DNA of 64,000 nt from Mesodorylaimus sp. YZB2_4 (GCA_030248295.1 JASANH010000913.1:310001-374000), one strand, 5' to 3'. Positions 34,001-49,000 are shown, numbered from the stretch's first letter. Notes: a model not told the origin generated them from the letters alone. Made by a program: numbers and translations.

Positions 34001-37000
34001 CTGTGAGGTTAATTGTAGCCGTAAGGGTGTTATTATTCGATGGGGATGTGGAAAAAATGCTCATCATTGATATTCCTTGCAGAATAGAAAATCATGGACG
34101 CTGGTGCGGAGGACGCTTGTGTCAATGCTTCAGGGAGCTGGGCCACTAGAATTCACGGTGCTGTGTGTGGCGTGACGCATATTGTCATTGTGACGTATGC
34201 TTAGGACACTTTGCAGTACATCATGACAATACCCGTGTTTATGGAGGAAGGCGGATCTTGATCCCGTCGGGATTTGACGCCTCTCAATCCCGATCCCAAC
34301 GTTTGGACATCAGGATCCTGTATTAAGGCAGAGGCACGCTAGGCTGGAAGGCACTGTCTGCTCATGTCATGCCATGTCATACTTTAGCCATAGCCAAGCA
34401 CCACACAGCGCATTCGAGGGCTAAGGAACACATACATAACATCAGAACTACGCGTGCATGGCTGAACAGTGCTGTGGCTAACGATGCTATGCAAGCAGAA
34501 TTCTACATTCTGTAAAGACAGTTTCGTAGGCTTCGTATATTGCAAAATTTAAATTTCCCGCTTCAACCGGCTTATTACACTTTCGCATAGATGAAAAGTC
34601 CACCTGTGATTGCAGTTACGCCATTGTGCGCTCTGAAAGCAGGAATATATTCCATAAGCGAGGCCATTAGCGGGGGTCATACATGCTGTCATTATGACCT
34701 TAAAGGCAAAGTTTGTTAAAAGCAGCCACATTGGAATTTCAGAAAGATATTTTGGCAAGGGCTTATATGCATCAACATATGCGCAAGCTCCAAATTTTAC
34801 TGCTATTTGAGCGCTCAGTGATGAGAAAATAGCCCCTTAATGATGATTGTGTGTTATTAGGTAGGTGCATTATCGTTTCTGTTACTCCCAACAACAAAAC
34901 GCGGGAATTTTAAATTTCGATTTTGCATAATTCTGTATCTCTGCCCCTAAGATAATGACTTTAGAAAAATTGGAGTGAATTATCGCATAAGTTTTGTACA
35001 GAAAAAGCTACTGTGAAAATGCAGTTTCTTTGTCAAAAACATCAACTGGGAAAATTTGCATATACGCAAATTATGTTCGGCAGCAGCTGGATCTTGCCTA
35101 AACATGGTCCTTGTAAATTGCACCCTATTATCGAGGACGACAACAAGTGTGGAGAGTCATGAGCAACAGGTTCTCCCATAGGAAAAGGGCTATGGATCGG
35201 TGCAAATCTAGTGCGCGTAGTGGCATGTGTCTAAGATTTGAACTCGAGGGTTATCTGAGAAGGAAATGGTGGTGGAAAGGGTGGAAATGGTTTTGAAAAA
35301 GAGCAAGAAGTTGAGTTGAAAAAGAAGCTTTTGTAAATGGCGGAAAAGACGTGCTCGAAAAGAATGTTCCTAGTGCACGCTTGAATGGCACTAGAGGAGG
35401 CATTGGTTAATGACAATAAGAGATCGATTCGGTCGGTCGAAATTGGTTGAGTGGAATGTGTCTTTTGTGTAATTTGTTCTATGGCGTGGAAAAGTCATAA
35501 AACTTGAAAACGCTTGGAATTCTTTTCATGCAAGAAATGAGCTTTTGATGAAAATTGTGTTTTGGCAGATGCCTGCGTGAAAAACGTGTGTATGGACTGT
35601 TGTCACGTTTTGTTTGTGCTCTACTTTCTGCTCTATGATCCAGAGCAGCTGTTTATGAGTTTGAAGGATTCGACTTGGCGAAGGCGAGGAAATGTTGACT
35701 TTTGGACATGGGTGCCGAATTGTGAATGAGAGTTGATTGGCTAGAAGAAATGAAAAAAATTGGCTGTGCGGAGAGTGAATTCATTGGAATGATGTCAGGT
35801 CCCCTGATGCACTCATAGTTTGTCAGAATAAGGAGCAGGAGTGTCGGAGAGGCTCATCAGTTCACTCACTATCAGAGAGCAGTGCGGGAGGCATGGGGTG
35901 GGGGTCTCAGTAAATCAAAGGCCCTCCACGACACCAGGGCAGAGTGCGCAGTCAGTATCTCGAAAAGGTTTAAAATTGTTACAGTGCACGCTGCAAAGCG
36001 ATCGCTGGCGGATCCGCTGGTGATCAAGAGTGTAAAGTGGTCGGGCTTAGGTTAGTGCATATCTGAGTAGAATACTGATGATTGAAATCAGGTCGCAGAT
36101 GTCGAAAGCAGAGTCTGTTGCCTGTGGATTCCAGCATTTCAGTCAAGAATATCTTTGTTTTAGCACAAAGCAGTTGGCCAAGCATTATTTGAAGAAGTTT
36201 GCCGTCATTTAAATCTTTTGGAATGCGATTATTTCGGGTTAGAATTTTTGGATTGTTACGGGAACAGCGTAAGTGAAAAAATGATTGAATAGAGAAGTGG
36301 AAAAAAGGGAATTTATATTTTAGTGCTGGTTGGATAAGGACAAATCGATTTTAAAACAGATCACATTGGCGAGATCGGATGCGAGGTTTTATTTTATGGT
36401 CAAATTCTATACGCCGAGCCCAGCCGATTTGGAAGAAGAATATACCAGGCGAGTGTTGGTGGGGTGGGGTACTGGATTAGGGGGCTGGTGGGGCCGAGTA
36501 GATCAATCGATTCGGTGATTGATTGATCATGTCGATGCATCGATTGAGTATTTAATCATATCGATTCAGTGATTGATTGACGAATTTGATTGGGTATGCG
36601 GTTGATCACATCGATTGATCGATCGAGTAATTAATCACATTGCTTCATCCATGTATCGATTGATTAATTTTTAGATTGATCGAGTGATCAATAGATAGAT
36701 TTGCCATTGATTCCTAAGAATGACGATAGAATTGTAGGTACCTATTCGCTTTGCAAGTCAAACGGGATTTATCATGCGGACATTTCTTATGTAATGAAAA
36801 TACGGCAGCCCTGATGGCATCCTATATTGTCCAATGTAAGTTATCACCCCGAAACATCATGAGGCAGCGGGGAGCAACAGGGTTTTTGTAGCTGAATGTG
36901 GTGACTTTTCGTCGGACGACTATTATGACCACAGTTATTTGTCACCAGTTCGTTTCATTCCTAATCAGTCGGCCGAATTCGAGAAGAAAGTGATGGATAA

Positions 37001-40000
37001 TCATAAAAAATTGATGTAAGTTACATTTGAAATGGATTTTGTGAAGATATGGTCAGAAAAATTTGTTGTAGAGGGATGAGCCCAGCCGAAAGTGATTTGG
37101 CCTTATTAGAAACGGCGAGAAGATCGGAATTCTATGGTGTCAAATTTCATGCATGCAGGGTAAGAGGAGGGAAGGCGTTTGAGTGAAACGAAACCTTATA
37201 ATTGAATTTTGTAGGACATTGAGGGAACGCCGGTCAACTTGACAGTGTTACATTTGGGAATCAAGGTTTATCATCAATTGTCCTGTGCCAATACATTCTC
37301 CTGGGCCAAAGTGCGAAAATTGAGTTTTAAACGAAAGAAGTTGTTTATTAAATTGCATCCGGAGAGTTATGTAAGTTGTGGGTGGATATTTTAGGGGGTG
37401 GGTGTCACTTGAGCAGTCAGAGGATGTTCCAATGGGATGGGGTCCAGAGAGAATGAAGCAGAATCGCCTTGTTCATGGAAGAGCATGCAAAAGATTAGTG
37501 CAGATTGCACTACTCTTTTGCTTTTGTTTGGGGCATGGTCCGGATGTTGAGGTGTGTAACCAAGCCTGGCAGGCGTAGGAGGGAGGCGGCCGACCGAAAT
37601 CGGCGGGACAAAAACTCCGACTGGAGCAGGCAAGTCTTGCGACTATACCTACGGCTGAAACATCAACCCGAGGGGTTGACGTTTCCCAGCCAGGGGAGAG
37701 TATCGATTACTCTCTCCCACTCGCCATGGCCTACCAGGCGGGGGGTTACAGGTGGGACTAGGTAATTGAACTTTTTAGTGGTAGGGATGAATGATAGTTG
37801 ATCAGACCTCAGCCATGGGTCATGGACTAAAACAGGCGGAGGATTTGTTGCAAACTCACTGAAGGACAGCTAGCATTGTATATCGATCTGTGGCCGCGGT
37901 GATCCCAGGTGCTCCGCCTCTGATCTCGGTTGATCAGACCAAGGTGACCAGCCAACCACTGACTGGTCTTCTGGTCAGTCAGTCAGTCAGATGAGAAGCC
38001 CGGAAAAGTAGTCGCAGCCCCTGCCCCATACCCGCATTCTTTTAGGCATATTACAAAGACACGGTCGAATTCACATTCGAAACTCGGAACGAATGCAAAA
38101 TGTTTTGGAAAAAATGCATCGAACATCACGCCTTCTTTCGTTGCAACGAAGTGGCAGCATTACCAAGACATCAATCGAAGCTTTTCACCAAGGGATCATC
38201 GTTTAGGTGAGGCACCGATCGCCGGTGGATCGTATGCTGCATGCATACTGTACTTGCGCGGGCAGTCTATGTGGGATGGTGGATTAGGAGATGGCTGACC
38301 TAGCCTTGGGTTCAGGTTTGGCTAAATGGAGTGATGTTCTGTGGAGTTTCATAGGCCATTTCACAGATTTGTTTAAACGCAAAATTTGAATTACCCGCCG
38401 CATGCCGCTTATGACAATTTCATATACAAGAAAACTCCTTTTTTGAAGCGTGTGCGCTAGTTGTAATAAAGGAAATTTTCTCCTGGCAGTTTTTCTGATT
38501 TATGACTTCAGTTGGTTTTGTTTTCAAAAAGTGGCCAGAATTTTTTGCTATTCTGTTTTAAACTTTTTAGAGCAGGATGCGCGCAAGCTTGGCAGTTAAA
38601 ATCTTTTCAGCTATGTAAAACTGTCATAAGTGACGTGCGGGGGGAAATTCAAATTTTGCGTAGTTCCAGGCCTGTGAAGTGGCCTATCGAAGAGTTTTAT
38701 TCTATCCTATTGAATGTAGAAAAAAAAATTAAAATTAAAGGCATGGCGGGAAAGTTTGCATATGCAAATTATTACTATTCAAAGAGATGTGGATAAGATA
38801 CAGCATTTTTTATAGATATTCCGGTCGAACTCAAAAACAGTTGATCGATTATGTGAGGGAGCATCAGAAACGTCGAGAACCATTTACTCGGTGAGTTTAC
38901 TTGGATTTGGATATGTAGTCAATCACAACACTGTCTGTGTGTATTTTTAGGCCTATCCATTCTTCGTTGACTCGTAAGGTGTTAAGTGATGAACGTTTGA
39001 TTCCGACACCTGAATCCTCGCAGCCGGGCACATTGGTTCGTCAAAATGGCAATCTATCTTCGCGACTGGTGGCAACTCGAATACCCGAAGTGCATGTGGG
39101 AAATGAGGACGATCAACAATTGCCATCATACGACACTTTGTTGTCGGAAGTGGACTTGGAAGTGGGAAAAGGTCGATTGGCCGAGCAAAATCGATGGGAG
39201 GCGGAGACATGTGGCGATGCGATAGTGCCAGCCATCGTGACGCCGGATACTCCACAGTCAAAGCGGATAGCCAAAGGTGCCGTACCTGTTTTTCAACAGT
39301 TTTCCATTCATGTACCTCTAAATGGTCGATCGTCCCTCACCTCGTCGATGCCTTTGACCTATGGGGACGACGGTGATGGCAAGGGGATCGGCGAGGTGGC
39401 TGGTGTGGAGCACTCGATTCAGAGGAGTCCGCACAAGTTGTCCATTGCCGACTCAGTGGCATCGTCGTACCAAGGTCAAAGGTCATCACCGAGGGAAGGG
39501 GTGATTGAAGTGTTGTCAGCAGGGGTGGAAGGCGAGGGTGCCGAGGGTGAGGAGGATAACGTTAGCGAGGACTCGTATCAGTTATCTGAACACGAACAGC
39601 GGCGTCGGCGTCGGGAACGGTTTTATCCCCTTACTAATAGCAGTTCCTATACGAGCACGAGTCGTCCCATTGTACCCGCTACTAGCACTGGTGTGCAGGG
39701 TGTTGCTACTAACAATGGACGACCTATCTTGCAAACATTCGGATTCGACGAACACGTGACTGCCAAATCGCCAGAATTCGTATTGACTGCTTCCGGCAAT
39801 CAGCAAAGTAGGTCCTTGCCATCGGTGGCCATCTTGCAGCAACACAGATTGCAAGCGAGTGCTGGCGATAGCGCGTCGGATAGAACCCGGACCCCGACTC
39901 CGATCCCGTCCACCCCAACCAGTCGCGGACTGCCTGGTCCATTACCAGGAAGAGTCATCTCGAAGACGCCTGTTATCACAGCTCGTCCCAAACCAATTCC

Positions 40001-43000
40001 TCCGCCTAAGCCGAAAATGGATTTGGTCAAGTTGGACTTGGCAGCTGGTGTTGGCGATGGGCTGGAAAGAACGATTCCTGGGGTTGGTCCAGCCGTGGAG
40101 CCAGTGATGCTGAATAAGACTGCGGTCACGACGACAGAGATAACTGTGACGAAAATTGTGGATACGACATTGGAAATGCAGAAATCTGTGGGTGATGGCG
40201 GAGTTGGAACTGCAGGCGGAGAGGTGGGTGAAATCAGAGTGGGAGCTGGACCCGTAGCTGGAAGCGGAGCGATGAAACGGGATGAATCGAGTGTTTCGAA
40301 TGTTGCTCAAAGTCCAGCAGTGCCGTTGATCGAAGTGCAAAGTGAGGAGAATCCAGATATTAGGCATAAGTTCCTGAATGGCGATATCCCTTATATTCTT
40401 CACGTTCGGCATGTGCAAAAGCAGGAATCGCCTAGCGGACCAGTCCAAGGTGGTTTAACGGACTCAAGTAGTCCGGTAAGTTCATTCACTACATTCAAAG
40501 AAGGACACGATGTAAAAACGATACCAGAGCAAGTAGCGGCTGAAGTGAGCGGACTAGGAGGATTGGTGGAGCCTCGAATCAGTCGATCACCATCTTCGTG
40601 TGATTCGCGGGATGTGATTCAAGTCCAAATACATCAACCGCCGCAAAGACGTAGAAAATCATTAGATTTGGTTTTGAAAAAACGTTTGCCGTCGCCGGCC
40701 AGTTTCTCTAGTCAGGATCATTCGGTTAGTCCGGATTCGGAGTACGACGCTACCGGATTCGTATCCAAGTGGCGTACGGCAGCTTCGAAACGAGGGGGTG
40801 GTGTGTATACGAACATGTACGGAGTGCCGACTAGTGTGGAGAAATCGAAACGACACGATCCAAGACGAATGACGCAGCCGACCAGTTTGTCCAAGATGCC
40901 GTTACTTGTGACTTTCGATAAACCGAAACCATCGAAATCGAATCCTTGCTTAATGCCGACCTCGACGAATGATGAATGTAATAGTGAGGATGAGGATGAA
41001 GATAGTTTAGATGAGAAGACGAGTTTGGAGGGGGTGTCATTGCATGATGATATGGATATATTGGAGAAGATGGAGGCTGCGAATGGAACAAGTTTGGCCA
41101 GCTTGGTGAAGGAGGAATCGATTGATGAGGCGCCGACTGCGTTCGAACCGCAGATAAGTATGGATACTCCATTTATCGATGAGTCGTTGGACGAAAATCG
41201 ATCTGGTCCACTATTGAATATTGTATCCAGCGATTTCTTGGCCGCTTTGACATCGCCGACCTCGAGTGCGCAACGAGGCACTTTGTTGTCGTCGTCGGGA
41301 TCAGTGAAAGCCACTTTGTACAAGGAGTTCTCTACTGATGTTTGACTTGGGTCTGGGTGGTAGATATTGTGGTACAGATGTGTTTTGTGCTGTTTTCTAC
41401 CCAGTAGCTTTGATTGCCCTCCGTTTGTAAATCCCCATCCTGCTTTGATTTGGATGAGTCCCCCTGACTGACTGTCCTGTGCGGCCTGGGATTAATAGTG
41501 TGTTCACCTATTTCTGGCTTTTGAATTCCTAATTGGATTGGAAGATTGCTCGAGGAGGTCAGAAAAGGGAGATTCGTGCTTCGAATGTAAGGATAGTTTG
41601 CAGCTTTTAGGGAGAACCTTTTGCGTGGATGAACTTGACATTTTCTGGTTTGGCCGATAGCAATCTCTTTTCAATGCTTTTGGAAGAACCTGTTTCGTCT
41701 AGGCTCAATTTTGTGATGTGATGCTTTGTGACTTGTCTTTGTCCTCTTCCCCACTGCTCTGTCTGTCCCTTGTTCATGTCTTCCCCTCGCCTTGAGCATG
41801 TCCTGTCCGTCGTTGCACTTTCTTGCTTCACTAATCGAGGCGCACAAGGCTGCATCGTTGACGTCCTTCTCACGTGCACCCTCGCTTTGCCACTTGCTGG
41901 TCATCACGGTCTCGATGGTTGGGCGGGGGCTGAAAATATTACCATGTTGGGATGGGCATCTTTGGTTAAGGCTTGAGTCTATCCTGGCTTTGTACATGGC
42001 ATAGGTGTAGTGTCGTGTAATGTGGCCATTGGTGCTTGCTGATTTGGTTCGTGATTTTGTGCCAGTTTGTCAGACTGGTCTGTTTTTGGGGCAGTTTTTA
42101 ATAGGCCTGACTTTTTGGGATCTTTCTACTTCAAGTCTAGCTTTACACAGGAATTGATTTTTTTACGCTTGCCATATTTTTTATGCGATAATAATTTTTT
42201 AGGTGCCAAAGACTTTTTACCAAAAATGAAGTGCTAAGTATTTATTCTTTGCAGGACATGTGTTGCTCATTTGTGTGTGACATTGGAGAATGATTGTGTA
42301 AATTGGATTTTGAGGACTATGCTGTATTTGGAGTGTGGTAAAATGGAGTGAAATTATCGGCGATGGACTGGGTTATTTGTGGGGTGTGATCGTCAGAACC
42401 GCGCTTAGCTGTGGCGATTTAGCGGGATTCCGTAAAGATCGCCTGGGGCTCGCGATCGTCGTGTGTGTGCTGACACACACAAGAGTTGGATACTGCCTTT
42501 GTATCTGGTTGAGTTTAGGTGACTTGACATTTGCTTTTCAGGTGATCCAACCTTGATTACGCCTACGAAAGGTTCACCTACTCGAGAGGTCAGTCCGCAA
42601 ATGTCGATGCCCAGGACTCCACTGAGCGACAGACTTGTGAAGGAGAACAATTCTAGTAATCCCTATTCCATATCGTCGCCTTACAGAAAGTAAGAGGGGT
42701 GGATGCTGGTTGACTGAGGGAAGAATTGGACTCGTGTAGCCGTTGTCGACACGAGTCTGACGGGCGAACTAGTGTACGGGACTTAATGTATAGCCAAGTG
42801 CACATACGGCAGTGGAAATGCGTTTTCGCGCCTTTACCGCTTTCGGCCTATTTTGCTCGAAATTTTCTGTGATAACCTGAGTTGATGTCATTTACAGTTT
42901 GTGGAGAGAAATGTGCTCTATCGACTGGTTTTTTTTTGCTTCTTCTCCATTTATTAAGTTTATTTTTCCTTTTAATCGCAAAAAATTTTACGAAAAATCT

Positions 43001-46000
43001 TCTACAAAAAGTAAAAACGAAAAATCAAGACTCGACAGTATATCTGCTTGATAGAGCACATTTTGCTATACAAAATTGTCGCTGACATCAACTTGGGTTA
43101 TCACTAAAAATTTCGAGAAAAATCGTACGAAAGCACAACTCCTCAAGCGCTAAATTCGCGGAGTTGCCAGCCAGGGGAGACCGTCTGATGTATAATTGGA
43201 CCTGGGCATTCTGTACAGTAGGGATTTTAACCCTTTCGTGAAGCCCATGTGCCTTACAGAGTCCTGCGCGGGTATAAAAATCGTACCCATACCCATACCC
43301 GTAATTTTTCAAAAAATGTACCCATACCCGGTTTTGCGATAAATGTTCGAATGGAGCACAAAAACAGAAAAATAATCAATTCATGAAAATGATTACAGAA
43401 AATTAGAGTTTTCAAGGAAACTCGATCAATTTTTATTCAAAAGTTTATTCACTATCGCAAGATAAAAGACTTTCTGAAAGCAGTAATCTGAGCCAAATGC
43501 TTTGGCGCTGAAAGCCAGAATAATGTCTATTTTGAGTAATGCATCGATTTTTTGTTCCTTTGGAAATAGACGTCTCAATTTGAACTTGAAAGCCTGAAGC
43601 TGACAAAAACCTGGCAATCTAAAACCCTGAATGAAACTGCATTTATGTTGGAGAGAGTAACCCAAGTTCAAGGAATGAGGAATGAGTCTACCAGAAACGA
43701 GCAGGTGCCCTATGATACTAAACCTAGATTCGTGACTCTGCTACCAAACGTGCTTTACTTTTGATCTCTAGTTTAGCTTGTATGCAGAGGTCAACAACAA
43801 CTACTGCAGATAAAACAAGCTAGTTTGTGTGCTGCTGGCAGTTTCACAATTCAATGAGACGTGTCTGATCATGAGTCAGGACATGCATACAAGAAAGTCC
43901 TATCCTACTTACAAGCGACATCGCTATTCTAATCTGAGAGACCGCCGTACCTATGAGTGAAAGTGACTTGGATCCTGCAAAGAGTCAAGGTTGCTGCACT
44001 GGTGCATATCTGTCACATACAAGTATGTACCCTTATTTCCATCGGCCCCCTCTTAGAAGCTAAGAAATACTCCTTCATCTTTTCTTCTGCGTGTTTCAAA
44101 GTTTTCTAACTGAAGATGCTCTGTACTGCAGTTTTATTTCCCAGATAAATTTTCACTTAAATCCAGCTTTTATAGCATCATTTTATCTGTTTTTTAAAAT
44201 TTTTCTTGTCGCTGCTTTGCTAGGAGCTTAGACAGATAAGCAAGAAGCCAGTCAGTCAGTCGTGTCGTGTGACACCCACCACTTGTCTTGCCGTCTTCCA
44301 CGGATGGCGCCTTAGCGGTTTTTTTGACATAAAACAGGTTCTTTTTTGCAGTAAGCAACCGTTTTCGAATCTCAAAAACGCTTAAATATCCTTACTTTTT
44401 ATCAATGTCTTGCTTGTGAGAAGATATAATATATGACCTGTTTCCTTTGAGAATTGCACGCCATTCACGTGCCGCGTGTACATGCCCAAAGAAAACAGAT
44501 AGTAGATATGGATATGATTTCGATATCGATTAGCTATAGATATGGATATGGATATCAATAGTAGTCACAATTAGCCTCAAAATAGCAGACATCAGAACTG
44601 CTTCGCTGAAAACAGTCGGAAAAATGCGTAAGATTTAAATTTACAGCGCCGTCATAAATATGAATTTTAAAAAAATTAAACAAGAACGAATACCCGTACC
44701 CGGTGACCCTTACCCAAACCCGTATGGGTACCCATGCAGGACTCTGGTGCCTTACAAGAGTCATATTTAGACTAAAGGCTCCCCTTTGCTTCACGCCTTG
44801 CTTCCCAGTGTAACCCTCGCAGTAGACATGCAATACCGCTGGGTCCGTTGGAGCTAGTGACGGGTGGAGTTTTTGCTACACGCCAAAAACCCAGGGATCG
44901 AAGCTAGTCCACTGCTGAAACATCACCCTGATGGGTTCCTAACTAGCTGCCAGGTGTATGCAGAGTATTGATTAATAGTCGAACCCTTACAGGTTGGGAG
45001 ACGTCAACCCGTCGGGTTGATGTTTCAGAAGCAATCGAAAGACACGCTTTGCACCAGTTGGAGTTTTTGTCACACTGGCAGTCTCTTCACCGCCCGCGAA
45101 GCTGAGGGTTGCTCTAAGCTATCGCTGGTGCCGAGTAAAACGGCGTCCCCATTGCACGTCGGCTGATCGGCTGCAGAGCTAACCGAGCCAGCCTAGCTTG
45201 TCAGCTGAGCTGACGTGCGTTCACAGTGCATAACCTCGGTCAGCTCAGCTCAGCTCAGCTCAGCTCGGCTGGGTCGTTCACATTAGAAGCTGCGACGCTG
45301 CTAAAACATTCTATCTACTTCTCGGCGGGCTCAGCTAAGGAACTCGGTTTGTTCGGCTCGCAGAAAGCTTCCCCAGAAGTGAGACTACTGCAGAGAATTA
45401 TCATCGTAAAAATCAAAAGAATAAAACTAAAATATGGCTGCTATTGGTCTGCTGAACTAGGAGCAGTATATGACCTATGCACAATCTGTTGCATCAGGTT
45501 ATCTGTAGCATCACGGGCATCTCAAACACGCATACGTGCACTGACGGACGAACATTTTGTTTTCGCCGCAGACACATGGGGTATCAGGTCGACAGTTCTA
45601 TTTCTATTGATCAGAATGAGAACAGTAATGGAACAACACGGGTAACTCTTTTCTGGAGTCGGTTCTATTACTGCCATTTTTAGTAACCCTCATCGATGCA
45701 TATGCGTCGCAACTCTACTGTAGTTGCTCATTTCTGAATTCATTTAGCATTCCTTCTGTAAATCTTGAATCACACTTTTTCTAGCGGACTTCCTCGAGAC
45801 CAGTTCTCTAGTCCTGTTTTGGGTAAAAATGCCAAATTTGACATCTCTGTACTTTGGCGTCTTACGCGACATCTCATGAATAGTTCCCACGTCTTTCTCT
45901 GACTGTATATCCCTGCTTACGCAGCCTCCCCCAGTCGTAAATCACTGGTACTGCATTATTCAATTAGCCCCCCCCCCGCTTCCTACGCCAGCTCTATCAC

Positions 46001-49000
46001 CCAGGAATGCCCGCTTAAGTAATTCTCTAATTGCTCACCCGTCTCTTTGTCTTCTCTATCCCAATATAAAAACATTCTAATTCCTCCCAGAACACTTGCT
46101 TACTTCGAATGAGTGTAGTGCAAATAAAGGTGCCTTGTTACTCCTTGTGGTTCATCGACGCCACAAGTCCCACCCGTTCCCCTAGCACACAAATTATGGC
46201 GACTCGCACCAGACTCTGCCCGCTTTTTTTCTTAATTACCTGGTTCAAACCCTGAAGTTCTCTAGATTCCTAGCCGCTAAAATAAATATACCGTTTCATA
46301 AGTTCACAATAATGCAGTAATTTCATCATAATTCATATTTTGTCGAAAGTGGCTACTTTCCTGCTAATAACTCCAGAACGATTGTTCCAAGCTCGGCTGG
46401 CTCGGCTGGAAAAGTTTAAAATTTTCAATTTCTACAGCCAATCTGGCCGAGCTCCATGGCCGCAGACCGAGATGAATGTGAACAGTCCAGCTGAGCCAAC
46501 CGCAAGCCACAAACCAAGCCAGCCGCAAACCGAGCCAGCCGCAAACCGAGCCGACCGCAGGGCTGAGCTGGCTCAGCTGATAGTCGCAATGCGAACGACA
46601 CCTCAGCTGACAAGCTTGTCTGGCTTGGCTTCGCGGCTGGCTCAGGTCGGAAGCTCAGGTGCAATGTGGACGGCCCTTAAAAGTGTGAGATAAAGTGGTT
46701 GGGCCTAATATCCGCTGCGCCCCTGATAACATTGGAAATGGCGCTCTTTCCGACAAGGTCTTCTGTTTCTTTGTGCTGGCGTTTAGTTCAGACACGTGTT
46801 GTAAGTCTGGGCTCCTATTATTGTGGGCAGAGGTGTACTGTTCACTGTGTTCACCCGCTAGGTGAGCACAGATTTATTGAGGTACCAAGTCTTCCGAACG
46901 GGTTCATGACTGAAACATCGTCGCGACGGGTGAGACCATGCGCTATTCATTTTAGGGGTGCCCGTTTGCAAAGCATTGAATCAAGCAGCAGCGGTCAGTT
47001 GACTTTGGCCGGCAGCTTACAGCAGATACCTGGACAGCCGACGACCCTGGGGGCATCTACGACCAAGTCCATAAGCAGTGGTCGACGTACGCCACCGTCG
47101 AAAAGACAACAGGACTCGGTGGTGAAGTGCACATTGGACACGCCCCAATCACCGTTGCCGAATGGACGTCATAGTTACGAGAACGTGGACACTGGGACCA
47201 CATTGGAAGAAGGCATGGCCAAGACTGGGACTATGACTTCGAGTAACAGCGGCAGTGTGGAGCGAAACATTCCAGTCCGGTTGCTGCTCAATGACACTGC
47301 CGATCGATCGTTCAGTAGCTCCTTGCAGAACCCGTCGAGTGAACACAGGGCCGCTAGGGTAATGGGGGGGTGTGTTGAGGGGTCTGCGCCTATGCTGCCC
47401 GGGGTCCTCTGCCGTTTGAGTGCACTGATAAGTGTTTGGCAAGAGAGTAAATAGCATAGCACAGCATAGCAGTGGGACTCGCAGATAGGAGCTACCTGCA
47501 CGCTTATCTTACTGTTTATTCCTCACGTAAACACTTAAGCGCACTCAGTTAAGGTCGTGAGGCCCGCAGAAAACCCGCCATACATAAATAAGTAGCTCAG
47601 AATACAATTACAGACATTACATAGCGACGCCCAAAATTCCCAGTCTTAAGACATCAGTGCTCTATGTCCTCTAATCGTGTATGTATTCTAGCGCCACGCT
47701 TCAAGCAGCAAGGCATTCTGCATTACCAAGGAACTACTTATGACCGAGAGGACCTATGTCCGAGACCTGTCCATCATTGCGAAGGTAAGCGATCGTCCTT
47801 GCTGTATTTCCTTATCGTTTGAAAATGCGGTCCTTATTTTAGCATTTCAAAACGGTAATGAAACCGTTTTGCGAAAGTTTGTCGACGACTCAGTCTGCAC
47901 AGCAGCAGCAACTGACAACTCCTCCGAGTCGACACAAGCATTTGGGGGTCGCTAATCAGCAGAAACAGCAGGATCGACAGGATGCCTTGGTTATCAATGA
48001 GATATTAGCAGTGTTCGAGCCGTTGCACGAATTCCACGAAAGCTTTTTACACGAGATTGAGAAAAGGCATAGTGCTTGGTAAGGGATGAGTAATTTGAAA
48101 CGAGTGTAATGCCCCTGCGTGCACGGAGATCTCATGGATACGGGTTCCAATCTAGGTCAATTCAAAGATTTTGTGTACCAATGTTGAGTTTTTCTGATTC
48201 AGACTGTGATCTTTTAGGGAAACTAAACTGGCCAATCAACAGCAATACAGTGCAACATCGCCGACTACCCCATCGCCGGGAGAAGGTGGTGTGCAGAAGA
48301 TCGGGGACATCCTGCTTTGTGGAGTTCATAACAGCTTGCAGGTATGCAGTGCGGGAACCCTTGGGCTCAGGTCGGAATAGTGCCCTGTTTTTCAGACTTA
48401 CCAGCATTACCTGTCGCAAGCCATGGCTTACCTGGCCGCTCTTAATGACTTGTATCGAGGCAGTCGTAAATTCGCCGCCTTGTACAAAGAATTCGAAACG
48501 CAGAAACTTTGCTACGTTCCAATAAATATACTGCTATTGAAACCACTGAGACGACTGTTTACCTATGAGATGATCCTTACCCGTAAGTGTATCTACAGTC
48601 TTGTCGTTTGACCCAAGGCGTGACTGGTGGGTCAGAATAACGACATGGGGTGAATAGAGAAAATCAAAAAGACTCGGAAGATGCGGGGGTCGAACCCAAA
48701 GCGAGATGATAATCTATAGAACATTTAGTATACAATAGATTGTGCTGCAAAGAGGCAGTATGTTTTCATAAATTGTTGGAACCTCTAAGATTTGAACCTG
48801 ATCGTTAGTGAAATAATTACATGATGTTTCTCTTCCAGGATTGATCGCCCACTATATTGAGGAAGGCGGAATCAGTCCTGACTTATCCGATTGTAAAGTA
48901 GCTCAGGAGAAACTTTCAACTTTAACACATGGTCCGCATGGCAAAGTTTCAATGCGACCAATGGTAAGGGCATTTCTGTATTATTGTCTGTGCGGTACCC

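Noticed and set aside
39800-41323. Several long minus-strand frames opposite the FARP linker exon
   Set aside because: They mirror the codon bias of the real exon on the plus strand, which is in frame with the FERM exons.
46699-46955. 5' part of a long open frame before FARP exon 12
   Set aside because: The acceptor CATTTTAG at 46955 restores phase with exon 11; the upstream part is intron read-through.
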